Source: Streptomyces sp. SLBN-118
GTDB lineage: Bacteria > Actinomycetota > Actinomycetes > Streptomycetales > Streptomycetaceae
Length of the DNA: 64,000 bases
NCBI RefSeq assembly: GCF_006715635.1
Contig: NZ_VFNP01000001.1
Location: forward strand, 682,001-746,000
Direction: 5' to 3'
Shown here: positions 50,342-59,262 of the stretch, piece after piece
Position numbering within the stretch: position 1 is the stretch's first letter
Layout: each line of letters opens with the position of its first letter
Notes under the pieces: model-generated
What the model was told of the DNA's origin: nothing
Seen by the model: only the letters and a program-made list of their open reading frames with translations
Databases searched by the model: none
Program-made: the position numbers and the translations under genes

Positions 50342-51394
50342 TCAGCCCGCGGCCGCCTCGATGACCCCGGCGTGCGGCGAGACCGGAATCACCCGGGTCA
50401 CCATGAGACCCGCACGGTCCAGCAGCGCCTCGTACTCGTCCTTCGTACGCCCCTTGCCGTTCAGCACGGTCATCATCATCGCGTCGACGCTTTTGCCGGG
50501 ATGGGGCGCGTTCCCCTGCGGGATCAGCGCGTTGACGACCAGCAGCCTGGCGTGGTCCGCCATGGCGCGGCGGCACTCGGCAAGAATGCGCACCGCCTCC
50601 TTGTCGGGCCAGCTGGCGAGGACGTGCTTGAGGAGGTAGACGTCGCCGCCGTCGGGCACCGCGTCGAAGAAGCTGCCCGCCACCGCGCTCCAGCGCCCGG
50701 CCAGCCCCGGCACATCCAGCACATGATCGGCGACCACCGAGGGCAGCTCGAACAGCACGCCTGTCAGCCGCGGATGCCGCAGCAGCACTGCCCGCAGCAG
50801 TCCGCCGCGTCCACCGCCCACATCGACAACCTGCCCGGTGCCGCCGACGGCTGCGGAGAAGTCGTAGGCGCGGGCGACATCGTCGCTCAACGTGTCGGAG
50901 AAGGCGGCCATGCCGGCGTTGAAGCGTGCGGCCAGTGCGGGATCGGCCGCGAGATAGTCGTAGAAGGGGACGCCGAAGAGATCCTCGAAGACGGTGCCGC
51001 CGGTGCGTACCGCTTCGTGAAGCCGGCCCGCGGGGCGCCAGAAGATGTCCTCGCCCCGCATCAGGACGAAGTCCCGCAGCGAACGAGGGGCATCACAGCG
51101 CAGGGCATCAGCGAGCGGCGTCAGATGAAAACGCCCGGCGCCGTCCTCCCGGAAGACCCCCTTGGTCGCCAGATACCGCAGCACCCGCCGCAGACTCGGC
51201 CCGTCCACACCGGCCGACTCGGCCAGCTCGCCACACGTACGGGGACCCCCGGCGAGCAGATCCGCGATACGGAACCGGGCCGCGGTATGCAGCGCCGCCG
51301 AGTACACATACCCCACGGCCAGCTCGAACAGCTCTCCGGAAAGGTCCTCTTCGACACCCACCTCGTCCGAAGCCCCGGAACGAACACCACTCAT
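50342..51394 (-). CDS. SAM-dependent O-methyltransferase
   Basis: This 350-aa protein has the plant-like/TcmN-C-domain O-methyltransferase layout. There is an N-terminal winged-helix dimerisation domain (SAALHTAARFRIADLLAGGPRTC, LRRVLRYLATKGVFRED) and a Rossmann SAM domain with VVDVGGGRGGLLRAVLLRHP. The catalytic-base region LLKHVLASWPDKEAVRIL and NALIPQGNAPHPGKSVDAMMM follow. It methylates a phenolic hydroxyl, probably late in the pathway. It is the last plausible biosynthetic gene at this side of the cluster. Confidence 0.9.
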   Translation of the reverse strand: MSGVRSGASDEVGVEEDLSGELFELAVGYVYSAALHTAARFRIADLLAGGPRTCGELAESAGVDGPSLRRVLRYLATKGVFREDGAGRFHLTPLADALRCDAPRSLRDFVLMRGEDIFWRPAGRLHEAVRTGGTVFEDLFGVPFYDYLAADPALAARFNAGMAAFSDTLSDDVARAYDFSAAVGGTGQVVDVGGGRGGLLRAVLLRHPRLTGVLFELPSVVADHVLDVPGLAGRWSAVAGSFFDAVPDGGDVYLLKHVLASWPDKEAVRILAECRRAMADHARLLVVNALIPQGNAPHPGKSVDAMMMTVLNGKGRTKDEYEALLDRAGLMVTRVIPVSPHAGVIEAAAG

Positions 51395-51771
51395 CGGCCC
51401 ACACCCCTCCGCCCCACGAACTCGGCACTCGTGGAGCCAGCCTCGATCACCGCCGTCGCAGCCGACTCGACGCGCGCTCGACGAACGCCCGTGGGGCTCA
51501 GCCGGGGTCGCGTCCGATCAGACCGAGCAACTACTCACGACGGGACCTCCGCCTCGCGCCTGCGGGCCGGCCCCAGTGTGGCGCGCCCTCGGTTCGCCGG
51601 CCGCCGCGGCCGCCTTCGCCGAGTTGTACATCGGCAAGGACACCGACTACTGACCTCCAAAGGCCGCGCGATGAACCGCGCGGCACTGCGCCACGTATGA
51701 GAGGAGGGCTCCCGACGTCCGGGCCCCCGGCGTTCCACAGCGCCGTCCCGGAACGACTGAGGGGCCAGCAG
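51395..51771. other. Intergenic region at cluster border
   Basis: This 377-bp region carries the promoters of the leftward methyltransferase and the rightward protease. A rightward frame crossing it ends AAAAFAELYIGKDTDY with a stop at 51651-51653; the tail looks more protein-like than the rest, and could be the 3' end of a lost gene. I find no start, ribosome site or recognisable product for it, so it is not called. Confidence 0.4.
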
Positions 51772-53127
51772 ATGACGCATGCACGACGCAGGCTGCAGCG
51801 GTTCGCGCGGCTGGCGGCAGTCGGCGGACTGCTCTGCGGCGGGCTGATGATCACCGATGCCGTGGCGAGCGAAGGCTCCGCCCCGAGAGGGGGCTCGGGC
51901 GGCACCTTTGAGAACACCGGCCTGGGCGCACGTCTCGTGTCGGAGCTCGGCATGTCCCGTACCGCCGGCAACTGGATCGGCGAGGACGGGCGACAGGTCG
52001 TCGCGGTGACCGACGCGGACGCGGCGGCCGAGGTCGAGCGGGCGGGGGCACGCGCCAAAGTCGTCCGGCACAGCATGAGCCGGCTTCGCTCGGCCACGCG
52101 GACCCTGAGCGAAGCCCCCCGGGTGCCAGGCACCGCATGGGCCGTGGACTACGCCTCCAACAAGGTCGTGGTGCAGGCCGACAGCACCGTCTCGGCCACC
52201 GACTGGTCACGCATGTCCGGCGTCGCCGAAGGGATCGGCGGCTTCGTACAGATGCGGCGCACCACCGGCGCCTTCACCACCAGGGTCAACGGCGCCGAGC
52301 CGATCCTCGCTCCCAACGGCCGCTGCTCCGCGGGCTTCAACGTGACCAACGGCCGGGACAACTTCGTGCTGACAGCCGGGCACTGCGGCCCCGTCGGCAC
52401 CAGCTGGTTCAAGGACAAGCGAGGCAGCCAGCCGCTCGGCGCCACCACCGCCAGCAGCTTCCCCGGCACCGACTTCTCGCTCATCCAGTACCGCAACGGC
52501 GAGACCCCCGGCGGAGCCAACGTCGTGAACATCGGCGGCGGCAAGGGAGTCCGGATCACCGGGGCAGCCGACCCCGCGGTCGGCCAGCAGGTCTTCCGCA
52601 GCGGCAGCACCACCGGACTGCGCTCCGGTCGCGTGACCGGGCTGAACGCGACGGTCAACTACCCCGAAGGCACCGTCAGCGGGCTGATCGAGACGACGGT
52701 CTGCGCCGAGCCCGGGGACAGCGGTGGCCCGCTGTTCGCGGAGGGGCTGGCGCTCGGGGTGACGTCGGGCGGCAGCGGCGACTGCAGCACGGGAGGGACC
52801 ACGTTCTTCCAGCCGGCGACCAAGGCGATGACGGCCCTCGGTGTGAACCTGACGGGCGGCACCGCTCCCGCACAGGGCAGTGGCGCGAGCGCGGCCCCCC
52901 TCAACCCCGCGGCTCTGCCGCCGGCTCCCGCGGGAGCCGGCACACCGCCCGGGCCGGGGCAGGCGAGCGGCCCCGACGAGGTCACCGGAATCATCAGTGC
53001 CCGGGCACTGGCACCGGGACTCGTCGTCCTCGTGGTGAGCCTCGTCGGGCTGATCGCCACCCGCTCGATCTGGTCCGCTCAGGACCGCCGCCGCTACCGA
53101 ACGCACTACTCACAGAGCTGGGGCTGA
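51772..53127 (+). CDS. Membrane-anchored S1-family serine protease
   Basis: This 451-aa protein has a signal peptide (residues about 1-32, RRRLQRFARLAAVGGLLCGGLMI), a propeptide-like region, then a chymotrypsin-fold domain with the triad His in VLTAGHCG, Asp in GTDFSLIQY and Ser in CAEPGDSGGPLF, as in streptogrisins and alpha-lytic protease. Unlike those secreted enzymes it ends in a Pro/Ala/Gly-rich linker, a hydrophobic helix (LAPGLVVLVVSLVGLIA) and a basic tail, so it should stay anchored outside the membrane. It is probably unrelated to the biosynthetic cluster. Confidence 0.9.
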   Translation: MTHARRRLQRFARLAAVGGLLCGGLMITDAVASEGSAPRGGSGGTFENTGLGARLVSELGMSRTAGNWIGEDGRQVVAVTDADAAAEVERAGARAKVVRHSMSRLRSATRTLSEAPRVPGTAWAVDYASNKVVVQADSTVSATDWSRMSGVAEGIGGFVQMRRTTGAFTTRVNGAEPILAPNGRCSAGFNVTNGRDNFVLTAGHCGPVGTSWFKDKRGSQPLGATTASSFPGTDFSLIQYRNGETPGGANVVNIGGGKGVRITGAADPAVGQQVFRSGSTTGLRSGRVTGLNATVNYPEGTVSGLIETTVCAEPGDSGGPLFAEGLALGVTSGGSGDCSTGGTTFFQPATKAMTALGVNLTGGTAPAQGSGASAAPLNPAALPPAPAGAGTPPGPGQASGPDEVTGIISARALAPGLVVLVVSLVGLIATRSIWSAQDRRRYRTHYSQSWG

Positions 53128-53157
53128 CCCGCAGTCAGGGCCTGAAGGCGGGGAGGG

Positions 53158-53727
53158 CTACCAGTCCTTCTCGACGCCGCCCATCTTCGCGCTGACCAGG
53201 ACGCTCACCCGGCCCTTGTCGTCGTACACCTCCCGGCGCCACCTGGCAAAGGCGTCGGCCACCCGGTTCATGTCCTTGTCCGAGCCGTGGGCGGCCTGCA
53301 TCCAGACCTTCGCCTCGTTGGTGTCCCCCACCTTGCGGATGACGACCTTGACCGCCATCGGGCCCAGGGCGTCGTCGGTCTTGTCCTTGTTCGAGGCGAG
53401 GTGCCTGCGGAAATCGGCCTTGGCGTCGTACCAGCCCGCCATCTCCTCCTCCGAGCTGATCACCGGCTCGCCGTCGCCCTCGGTCGTCAGATCGGGCCGA
53501 GCCGCTCCCGACTCGTCGGTCGTCCGATCCGTCGTCTCATCGGCCGTGTCGTCCGTTGTCTCATCGGTGCTGCCCTGGGCCGCTCCCGACTGTCCCTGTG
53601 CGGAACCGCCGGCCACCACGGTGCTCGGCTTCTGCTTCTCCTGTCCGCACGACACCAGCAGCCCGCAGCAGAGCAAGGCCACCACAGTCACGGCACCGGA
53701 GCGGCGCACACCTCGACCCGTCGTCAT
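53158..53727 (-). CDS. Putative lipoprotein with acidic Thr/Asp repeat
   Basis: This 189-aa lipoprotein has a lipobox LLVSCGQ after an Arg-containing signal segment. It continues with a low-complexity linker of repeated (D/E)TTD units (about residues 55-75) and a C-terminal domain of about 110 residues (EEEMAGWYDAKADFRRHL, DMNRVADAFARWRREVYDDKGRVSV) that I do not recognise. It should be exposed on the outer face of the membrane. It is convergent with the protease gene, 30 bp apart. Confidence 0.75.
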   Translation of the reverse strand: MTTGRGVRRSGAVTVVALLCCGLLVSCGQEKQKPSTVVAGGSAQGQSGAAQGSTDETTDDTADETTDRTTDESGAARPDLTTEGDGEPVISSEEEMAGWYDAKADFRRHLASNKDKTDDALGPMAVKVVIRKVGDTNEAKVWMQAAHGSDKDMNRVADAFARWRREVYDDKGRVSVLVSAKMGGVEKDW

Positions 53728-53801
53728 CAGGACTCTCCCCCGTCGCGTGTTGTTACCCACTGTCCAGATGGGTGCGGCGCCGGTTCCGTTCCACGCGGTC
53801 T

Positions 53802-54143
53802 TCAGTGAACGAGGGTGTAGCTGCCCCACGGCTCGGCGTGGGGCACGATGCTGTCGCTGACGGTCGTCGCCAGATACGTCGTCAGGTCCCCGGAACAGTC
53901 CTCGTTGGGGTAAAGAATCAGGTCCACGAGGGTGTTGTTGGCGACCTCGGTCGCACCGGCGGGCCCGAAGCGGTGGCAGCCGTTGACCGAGGGGTTGGAC
54001 ACGGTCACCACGCGCTCCTCCTCGGTCAGGTAGGAAACAGTGCCCACCGCGTTGCGGCCGAGGTCGGAGCAGCCCGCGACGGCGATGGTCAGGAGTGCTG
54101 CCCCGGCGGCAATGCCGAGACGCCGGTGATCGGTCACGGACAT
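53802..54143 (-). CDS. Putative small lipoprotein
   Basis: This 113-aa protein has a signal peptide with lipobox (AAGAALLTIAVAGCSDLG) and a mature domain of about 85 residues with two further Cys (NGCHRFGPAGATEV, NEDCSGDLTTYLA) that may pair. The pattern recalls small beta/gamma-crystallin-like or protease-inhibitor-like secreted domains of Streptomyces, but I cannot assign it. It lies 74 bp upstream of the other lipoprotein gene in the same direction. Confidence 0.65.
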   Translation of the reverse strand: MSVTDHRRLGIAAGAALLTIAVAGCSDLGRNAVGTVSYLTEEERVVTVSNPSVNGCHRFGPAGATEVANNTLVDLILYPNEDCSGDLTTYLATTVSDSIVPHAEPWGSYTLVH

Positions 54144-54365
54144 GAGCGGCGTTCCTCGTCTGTGCGGAAGCGTCCTGGCAGGTCCTGGAAGAATCCTGGT
54201 GGAGGCCACCTTGCCGGGTTCCGGGCCGCACGGCATCCGGTGAGCGGCCGGCCGGGCTACAGCGCCGGCTTCGTCGCCAAGAAGGTCTTGGGCGAACGCG
54301 GCCTTCTGCCAGTAGTCCACCCGGGGCACCCGTGACGTCGCGGGGCGTCGGCCGTTGACCACGGT

Positions 54366-54551
54366 ATGAAGAAGCGAAGCATGGCTGCTGTTGCGTCCCT
54401 CGTCACCGGTGTCGTCGCCTCCCTCATCACCCCGTCCCCCAGCGCTCACGCCGCCGCACTCGGTGAGTCCCTGGGCCTTCCGGTCGCCGTGCCGACCGTC
54501 GCGGACGGTTCACTCGAAGGTGTTGACGACATCCTCCCGACGGCTGAATGA
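54366..54551 (+). CDS. Small secreted protein
   Basis: This 61-aa product (start MKKRSMAAVASLVTGVVAS) has a signal peptide ending near SAHAAA and a mature part of only about 30 residues, acidic at the end (VDDILPTAE). It is followed by a strong hairpin at 54574-54609, which supports a real transcript. No cysteine pair or chaplin motif is present; function unknown. Confidence 0.55.
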   Translation: MKKRSMAAVASLVTGVVASLITPSPSAHAAALGESLGLPVAVPTVADGSLEGVDDILPTAE

Positions 54552-54573
54552 CCGTGTCCCCCCGACCGGCACA

Positions 54574-54609
54574 CCACGAGGTCACAGCCCCCCGGCTGTG
54601 ACCTCGTGG
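54574..54609. terminator. Very strong hairpin terminator
   Basis: A perfect 16-bp stem, CCACGAGGTCACAGCC / GGCTGTGACCTCGTGG, with a 4-nt loop lies between the small secreted protein gene and the convergent GMC oxidoreductase gene. Confidence 0.8.
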
Positions 54610-54693
54610 ACTCCGTGACGTGCGTGGCTGCGGCCGACCACAGAGGGATTCACGCACGGTCATCAGGGGGTGGGGGCGACGCGACAGGGCGGG

Positions 54694-56571
54694 TCAGCGC
54701 CGCTGAACCGCCGGGCGACGATCTTCCCCGCCGGGTGCCCCCTCCAGGTGGCCTTCGGTGACTGCCAGCGCCGCGGCCATGATGCTCAGCTGCGGATTGA
54801 CCTCGGGGCAGCCCGGCAGCACCGCCGCGTCCGCGATCAGCACCCCGTGCACTCCGCGCAGCCGCCCTGCGGGGTCGGCCGGGAAGAGCTGGTCGTCGGC
54901 ACCGGCACCGACGGTGCCGGTGGGGTGATAGGCGGACAGGTGCAGGTGGCGCGGCCCCACGCGCCCGAGGATTGCGTCCAGTTCGGACAGGGAGCGGGCA
55001 CGGGGCGCGATGGCGATGCCGGTGAGAACCTCCTTGGCGCCCGCCGCGAACAGGAGTTGGCCCATCGCGCGTACGGCGAGCATCAGGCGGTCGCCGTCGC
55101 GCGGGTCCAGGTCGTAGCGGAGCAGAGTCCGTTCACGGCCCAGTACCCGTCCCGACGGGCGGTCGGCGATCATCGCGCCGAGGGTGGCGAGCCGGTCGGA
55201 GCTCTCCAGTTCGCGCCGCAACTCACCACCCAGGCCCGGTAGTACGAAGGAACCCATGCCCGGCGGGGTCGCGGTGGCCTCGATCAGTACGCCACGCTCG
55301 TGCAGCTCCTCGACGCCGACGCTCTGGAGCACCCCTTCCCAGGCGGTAACCGGTTCGGGGAAGCGGCCCGCGACACTGGTCGCCGGATGGACGCTGAGGT
55401 TGCGGCCGAGCCGTGGGTGGCCGCCGAGGCCCGAGCGGCGCAGCAGGGGCGGGGACTGCAGGGCACCAGCGGCGACGACGATCAGCGGCGCGAGGATCTC
55501 GAACTCACCGCCGCCCTCCTTCCCTACGAGCACACCCACCGCGCGGGGACCGCCCGGACGGTCGGTGTCCACAAGGACACGCCGGGCGCGGGCGCCCGTG
55601 ACGATGCGGGCTCCCGCGGCGCATGCGTCGGGCAGGACCGACAGCTGCACGCTCTGTTTTGCCCCGGTGGGGCAGCCCACCACGCACTGGCAGGAGCCCT
55701 TGCAGCCGGTCGCGTTGCGGCGCAGGGGCGCGGCCCGCCAGCCGAGGCGTTCGGCACCGGCGAGCGCGAGGCGGCCGTTGTTGCCGAGGACGTCCAGCGG
55801 CTGGGTGGCCACGTTGAGGGTGCGTTCGACCTCGTCGAGATAGGGGCCGAAACGCTCGGCGGGCGAGAAACCGAAGTCGTCCTTCCAGCGCGCCAGCACA
55901 TGGTCCGGAGTGCGGTAGCAGGTACCCGAGTTGACGACGGTGGTGCCGCCGACCGCGCGGCCCACCGGAAGCAGAAGGGGCGGATTGCCCACTGCCACGG
56001 TCGCCCCGCCGTCCCGGTAGAGGTCGGCGAAGCGGTCGAGCGGGGTGCGCCGTCCGAACGACGCCGTGGAGTGGTGTTGTCCCTCCTCCAGTACGACGAC
56101 GCGGAGACCGGCCCGGGCCAGGGTCCGGGCCGCCATGGCTCCACCGGCACCGGAGCCGATGACCACGGCGTCAGCCGTGGACCGGGTCCGCCACTCGCGC
56201 GAGTCAGTGCAGTCGAGCGGTGGGTCCTGGCGCGTCAACCCCTGTGCACGTATGCCGTGTTCGAGCATCCGCTCGGTCCCGGCGGCCAGCAGAACGGGCA
56301 CTTTGAGCACGTCGAGGAGGGGCAGCAGCGCGGTGCGGGCGCCGAGCGCGGCGAGCACCCTCTCCCGCTCCGCGGCGGTCAGGGTCCCGAGCCTGCGACC
56401 GGTGCGGGCCACGGCATACGCGTCGAGCGCACCCGCAGCCGCCCGGACCCCGGCCCGCGCGGGAGCGGGCATCGAGCCGATGACGGCCTCCAGCCTGCCG
56501 GGAACCCGTGCCGGCCAGTCGGCGGTGCCGTCGTCGGCGATCAGGGCGGCCACCGATGCGTTGAGACTCAT
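54694..56571 (-). CDS. GMC-family FAD oxidoreductase
   Basis: This 625-aa protein has an N-terminal helical segment of about 130 residues, then the FAD motif VVIGSGAGGAMAARTLARAG, the GMC signature GRAVGGTTVVNSGTCYRTP and a C-terminal HLSAYHPTGTVGAG with the catalytic His region. An internal Cys cluster (TGCKGSCQCVVGCPTGAKQS) is typical of the cholesterol-oxidase/long-chain alcohol oxidase-like GMC subgroup in actinobacteria. It oxidises an alcohol, perhaps a sterol or long-chain alcohol. The ATG overlaps the upstream gene's stop by ATGA; it is the last gene of a GntR-controlled operon. Confidence 0.88.
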   Translation of the reverse strand: MSLNASVAALIADDGTADWPARVPGRLEAVIGSMPAPARAGVRAAAGALDAYAVARTGRRLGTLTAAERERVLAALGARTALLPLLDVLKVPVLLAAGTERMLEHGIRAQGLTRQDPPLDCTDSREWRTRSTADAVVIGSGAGGAMAARTLARAGLRVVVLEEGQHHSTASFGRRTPLDRFADLYRDGGATVAVGNPPLLLPVGRAVGGTTVVNSGTCYRTPDHVLARWKDDFGFSPAERFGPYLDEVERTLNVATQPLDVLGNNGRLALAGAERLGWRAAPLRRNATGCKGSCQCVVGCPTGAKQSVQLSVLPDACAAGARIVTGARARRVLVDTDRPGGPRAVGVLVGKEGGGEFEILAPLIVVAAGALQSPPLLRRSGLGGHPRLGRNLSVHPATSVAGRFPEPVTAWEGVLQSVGVEELHERGVLIEATATPPGMGSFVLPGLGGELRRELESSDRLATLGAMIADRPSGRVLGRERTLLRYDLDPRDGDRLMLAVRAMGQLLFAAGAKEVLTGIAIAPRARSLSELDAILGRVGPRHLHLSAYHPTGTVGAGADDQLFPADPAGRLRGVHGVLIADAAVLPGCPEVNPQLSIMAAALAVTEGHLEGAPGGEDRRPAVQRR

Positions 56572-57989
56572 CGGGCGCCCACCTCGGCGTGTGCCGTGCC
56601 GTCCAGGGTCCACTCGGCCTCGGTGCGCCAGCCGCCCCACCACCGCTCCAGCAGGACATGCGCGTCGGCACGTTCACTGTTGCGGCAGGTCGCGTGGCTG
56701 CCGTCCGGATCGGTGTAGTCGAGCGCGAGGGTGCGCTCCTCGGGCTGGGTGACCTCGACCCGGATACGGCGCAGGCCCGCACGGCCGGTCGCCTTCCAGG
56801 TGGGCAGGCCGATGGCGCAGCGGAACCGCCCGAACCCGGCCCAGCCCACCGCCGTACGCTCCGCCCTTCGCGGCCAGGTCCGGCCGTCGCGGCGCAGCCG
56901 CAGGAACACCAGCGGCGGCAGGCTCCGCAGCCCCGGCCGGGTGGAGACCGCGGCGACGATCTCCAGCACATCGCCCCCGCCGAGATCAGCGTGCAGCCAG
57001 GCCCAGCGGCGGGCGTTGCCATGGCCGTAGATCCGGGCGGACGCTCCGGGCGCGCCGACCGGCGTGAGGGTCTTGTTGTCGTAGGAGAAGGTCCCGGCGT
57101 ACGAGGCACGAGCGGCGGGAAGCATCTGGGCCGCGGGCAGCAGAGGGCGGCGCCAGGACCAGCGGGGGAACGTGAACAGCGGGGCGTCCGCGGTCTGTTC
57201 GGTCAGGTCCCAGCGCAGTGCGCCCGCCGACCCGGACAGCCGGCCGGGCACGGCCGAGATGCCTTCAGCGGAAAAGCCGTCCGCGGTGAAGGCGTCCCCG
57301 TTCCCGGTCCACTTCTCGGGGCCGAAGCGGGCGTGCCGTATCGGACCGTCCTTGGGGAAGACCGCGGCCCAGCCGTGTGCGAAAGCCCCGGATCCGTCGG
57401 CGGGCGCGACGAGTTCGTGGTGCAGCCACAGTCCGGTGCCGGTGGCCGGGTCGGTGAGCGTGGTGTACCAGACTTCGGTACGACCCGGCTCACCCCGCCA
57501 GCGAGGCGCCAGATGCGTACCCGCGTCGGCGCGCCGCGGGAAGCGGAAGCTTGTGAGGAAGGGCACCAGTCCCGTCGTCACGGGGAAGCGCAGGGTGCCT
57601 TCGCCGATCGGGGTGCCGCCCTCGTACACCGTGAACGGCAGCACGGTCATCGACGCCAGCGGTCGGCGCGGAGTCACGGATTTCCAGCCGTCGAGAGTGA
57701 GGCGGCGGTCCCCGGCCGTGAAGGAGATCCGGTAGCGGATTCGCCGCCGGGCCAGCGGTGAAATCTCCAACTCGCCCTCGGTACAGGGGTCATCCGCCCA
57801 TCCGGCGATGCGTATGCGTCCGGTGATCCGCGCCTCGGTCGTGCCGCGGGGCCGCAGGACGCGATCCGCCGCGGCCCTCAGATCGAGCCGTACCGCGCGG
57901 GCACGGTCCTCCCCGTCGAGGGTGACCGTGCCCAACATGGTCTCCCTGAAGACGGTCCCCCTCGTTCCGCGATCGTTGCGTGTCCTCAT
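56568..57989 (-). CDS. Unrecognised 473-aa protein, possible lipocalin-like double-barrel
   Basis: The protein is rich in beta-type segments and Trp and has repeated motifs such as GRIRIAGWADDPCTEGELEI, TGTGLWLHHELVAP, RWSWRRPL and GNARRWAWLHADLGGGDVLEIVA. The composition recalls hydroxyneurosporene-synthase/tocopherol-cyclase-like proteins of two lipocalin barrels, but this is only an impression. It is coupled on both sides by ATGA overlaps to the GntR regulator and the GMC oxidoreductase, so it likely binds or converts the same lipid-like substrate. Confidence 0.65.
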   Translation of the reverse strand: MRTRNDRGTRGTVFRETMLGTVTLDGEDRARAVRLDLRAAADRVLRPRGTTEARITGRIRIAGWADDPCTEGELEISPLARRRIRYRISFTAGDRRLTLDGWKSVTPRRPLASMTVLPFTVYEGGTPIGEGTLRFPVTTGLVPFLTSFRFPRRADAGTHLAPRWRGEPGRTEVWYTTLTDPATGTGLWLHHELVAPADGSGAFAHGWAAVFPKDGPIRHARFGPEKWTGNGDAFTADGFSAEGISAVPGRLSGSAGALRWDLTEQTADAPLFTFPRWSWRRPLLPAAQMLPAARASYAGTFSYDNKTLTPVGAPGASARIYGHGNARRWAWLHADLGGGDVLEIVAAVSTRPGLRSLPPLVFLRLRRDGRTWPRRAERTAVGWAGFGRFRCAIGLPTWKATGRAGLRRIRVEVTQPEERTLALDYTDPDGSHATCRNSERADAHVLLERWWGGWRTEAEWTLDGTAHAEVGAR

Positions 57990-58672
57990 GCGAGGCCCTC
58001 CAGCATGATCCGCTCGGTCGCCGTCAGATACGCCTCCGCGGCCCGCCGTGCGCCGCCCTCGTCGCCCGCGACGACTGCTTCGACCACCGGTTCCAGCCTG
58101 GTGTGCGCGGCGACGGGGTCGGTGAAGGGGGCCACGAGGGCGGCCCGCACCGGCAGATAGGCATTGAAGAGCGTGTTGGTCAGCAGCACATACACGCGGT
58201 TCCCGGTGGCCCGGGCCAGCGCCCGGTGCACCTCGATGTCGGCGAGCTGCACGGCATCCCCGCCCTCGGCAGCCCGCACCGCCGCCAACAGGGAACGCAG
58301 CTCGCCCCGGTGCTCCACGGTGGAGCGGGCGGCAGCCCGCTCGGCGATCAACGCGCCTACGCTGCACCGCACTTCGAAGACCTCGCCGATCCAGTCCGGA
58401 CTGTGCCTCACGAGCATGGGGAGCAGATCGGCCCCGCCGAGCCGCGCGTAGTCCCGCACGCGGGTGCCCACACCGTGCCGTGTCTCCAGGAGCCCGGCCT
58501 GCACGAGGCGCCCGAACGCGTGCTTGAGGGTGGTACGGGTGACGCCGTACCCGTCGGCGAGCTGTCGCTCCGGAGGCAGATAGCTGCCGGCCGGACGGCG
58601 ACCGGCGAGGATGTCCTCGCGCAGCCGTGTCTCCAGGACATCGACGATGGTCTCGCGGGGCAGCGCCTCCAC
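57986..58672 (-). CDS. GntR/FadR-family transcriptional regulator
   Basis: This 228-aa regulator has an N-terminal winged helix (LREDILAGRRPAGSYLPPERQLADGYGVTRTTLKHAFGRLVQAGLLETRHGVGTRV in several conserved blocks) and a C-terminal FCD ligand domain (EVRCSVGALIAERAA, ADIEVHRALARATGN). I choose GTG 58672, which has GGAGGA at the right distance, over the longer TTG-started frame to 58720. The GTG choice also frees the palindrome at 58696-58716 to be its operator. It likely represses the operon 58672-54694 until a fatty-acid-like ligand binds. Confidence 0.9.
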   Translation of the reverse strand: MEALPRETIVDVLETRLREDILAGRRPAGSYLPPERQLADGYGVTRTTLKHAFGRLVQAGLLETRHGVGTRVRDYARLGGADLLPMLVRHSPDWIGEVFEVRCSVGALIAERAAARSTVEHRGELRSLLAAVRAAEGGDAVQLADIEVHRALARATGNRVYVLLTNTLFNAYLPVRAALVAPFTDPVAAHTRLEPVVEAVVAGDEGGARRAAEAYLTATERIMLEGLA

Positions 58673-58695
58673 GTGGGTTCCTCCAGCGTGATTGG

Positions 58696-58716
58696 GTGGC
58701 TCAGTGGATGAGCCAC
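58696..58716. promoter_or_regulatory. Palindromic operator for the GntR regulator
   Basis: GTGGCTCA and TGAGCCAC form a perfect 8-bp inverted repeat around GTGGA, 24 bp upstream of the GntR start codon. FadR-type regulators bind short palindromes of this size, so autoregulation is likely. Confidence 0.65.
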
Positions 58717-58782
58717 TCAACCAGTGCGGGAGAACGACGTCAATGCATCAATCACCAAGCTGTGCACGACCGATACGAAGCG

Positions 58783-59175
58783 CTACAACGGGGAGAGCCT
58801 TGCCATCACACGCCGACGCAGCAGCTGGTACTCCTCCCAGCGCCGCGGCAACCGGCCCGGGGGCCGTGTGACGACTCGCCCCCCGGTCACCCTCTGGCCG
58901 CCGCGGAACTGCTCGCGGGTGAGGTCGATCTCGATCCCGCTGGGCAGCCGGTTCCACCAGTGGTAGCCGTGCTGCTCACCGCCCAAGTGCACCTCGCTGA
59001 CCACGAGGTCGCCGCCGAGGATGTCGTTCACGACAAGAGCGGTGATGTCGCAGTGGCCCCAGGCGGGGTTGTCCGTGGTCCAGTCGGCGCGCTCGAGATC
59101 GTCCGGGGAGCAAGTGTCACGCGCCCAGCCGGCTCGCAGCGCCGCCGTGATGTCTGTCAGGGTCAGAGGGATCAT
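58783..59175 (-). CDS. YunG-like small protein
   Basis: This 130-aa protein (LTDITAALRAGWARDTC, NPAWGHCDITALVVNDILGGDLV, HYWWNRL-like HGYHWWNRLPSGIEIDLTREQF) matches the pattern of YunG-type hypothetical proteins, which carry conserved Cys, His and Asp as in papain/transglutaminase-like folds. An alternative ATG exists at 59205; neither start has a clear ribosome site. Function unknown; not obviously linked to neighbours. Confidence 0.65.
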   Translation of the reverse strand: MIPLTLTDITAALRAGWARDTCSPDDLERADWTTDNPAWGHCDITALVVNDILGGDLVVSEVHLGGEQHGYHWWNRLPSGIEIDLTREQFRGGQRVTGGRVVTRPPGRLPRRWEEYQLLRRRVMARLSPL

Positions 59176-59262
59176 GCGGAGCAGAATGCCCAACGGCACT
59201 GACATCTACGGCCCGCTTGGGACGAGTTCAGCGAGCCGCCGACCGGACACGAACGGCGAGGC

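Noticed and set aside
51162..51653. Rightward frame ending AELYIGKDTDY
   Set aside because: Most of it is antisense to the methyltransferase, and the remaining tail has no start or ribosome site; kept only as a note in the intergenic entry.
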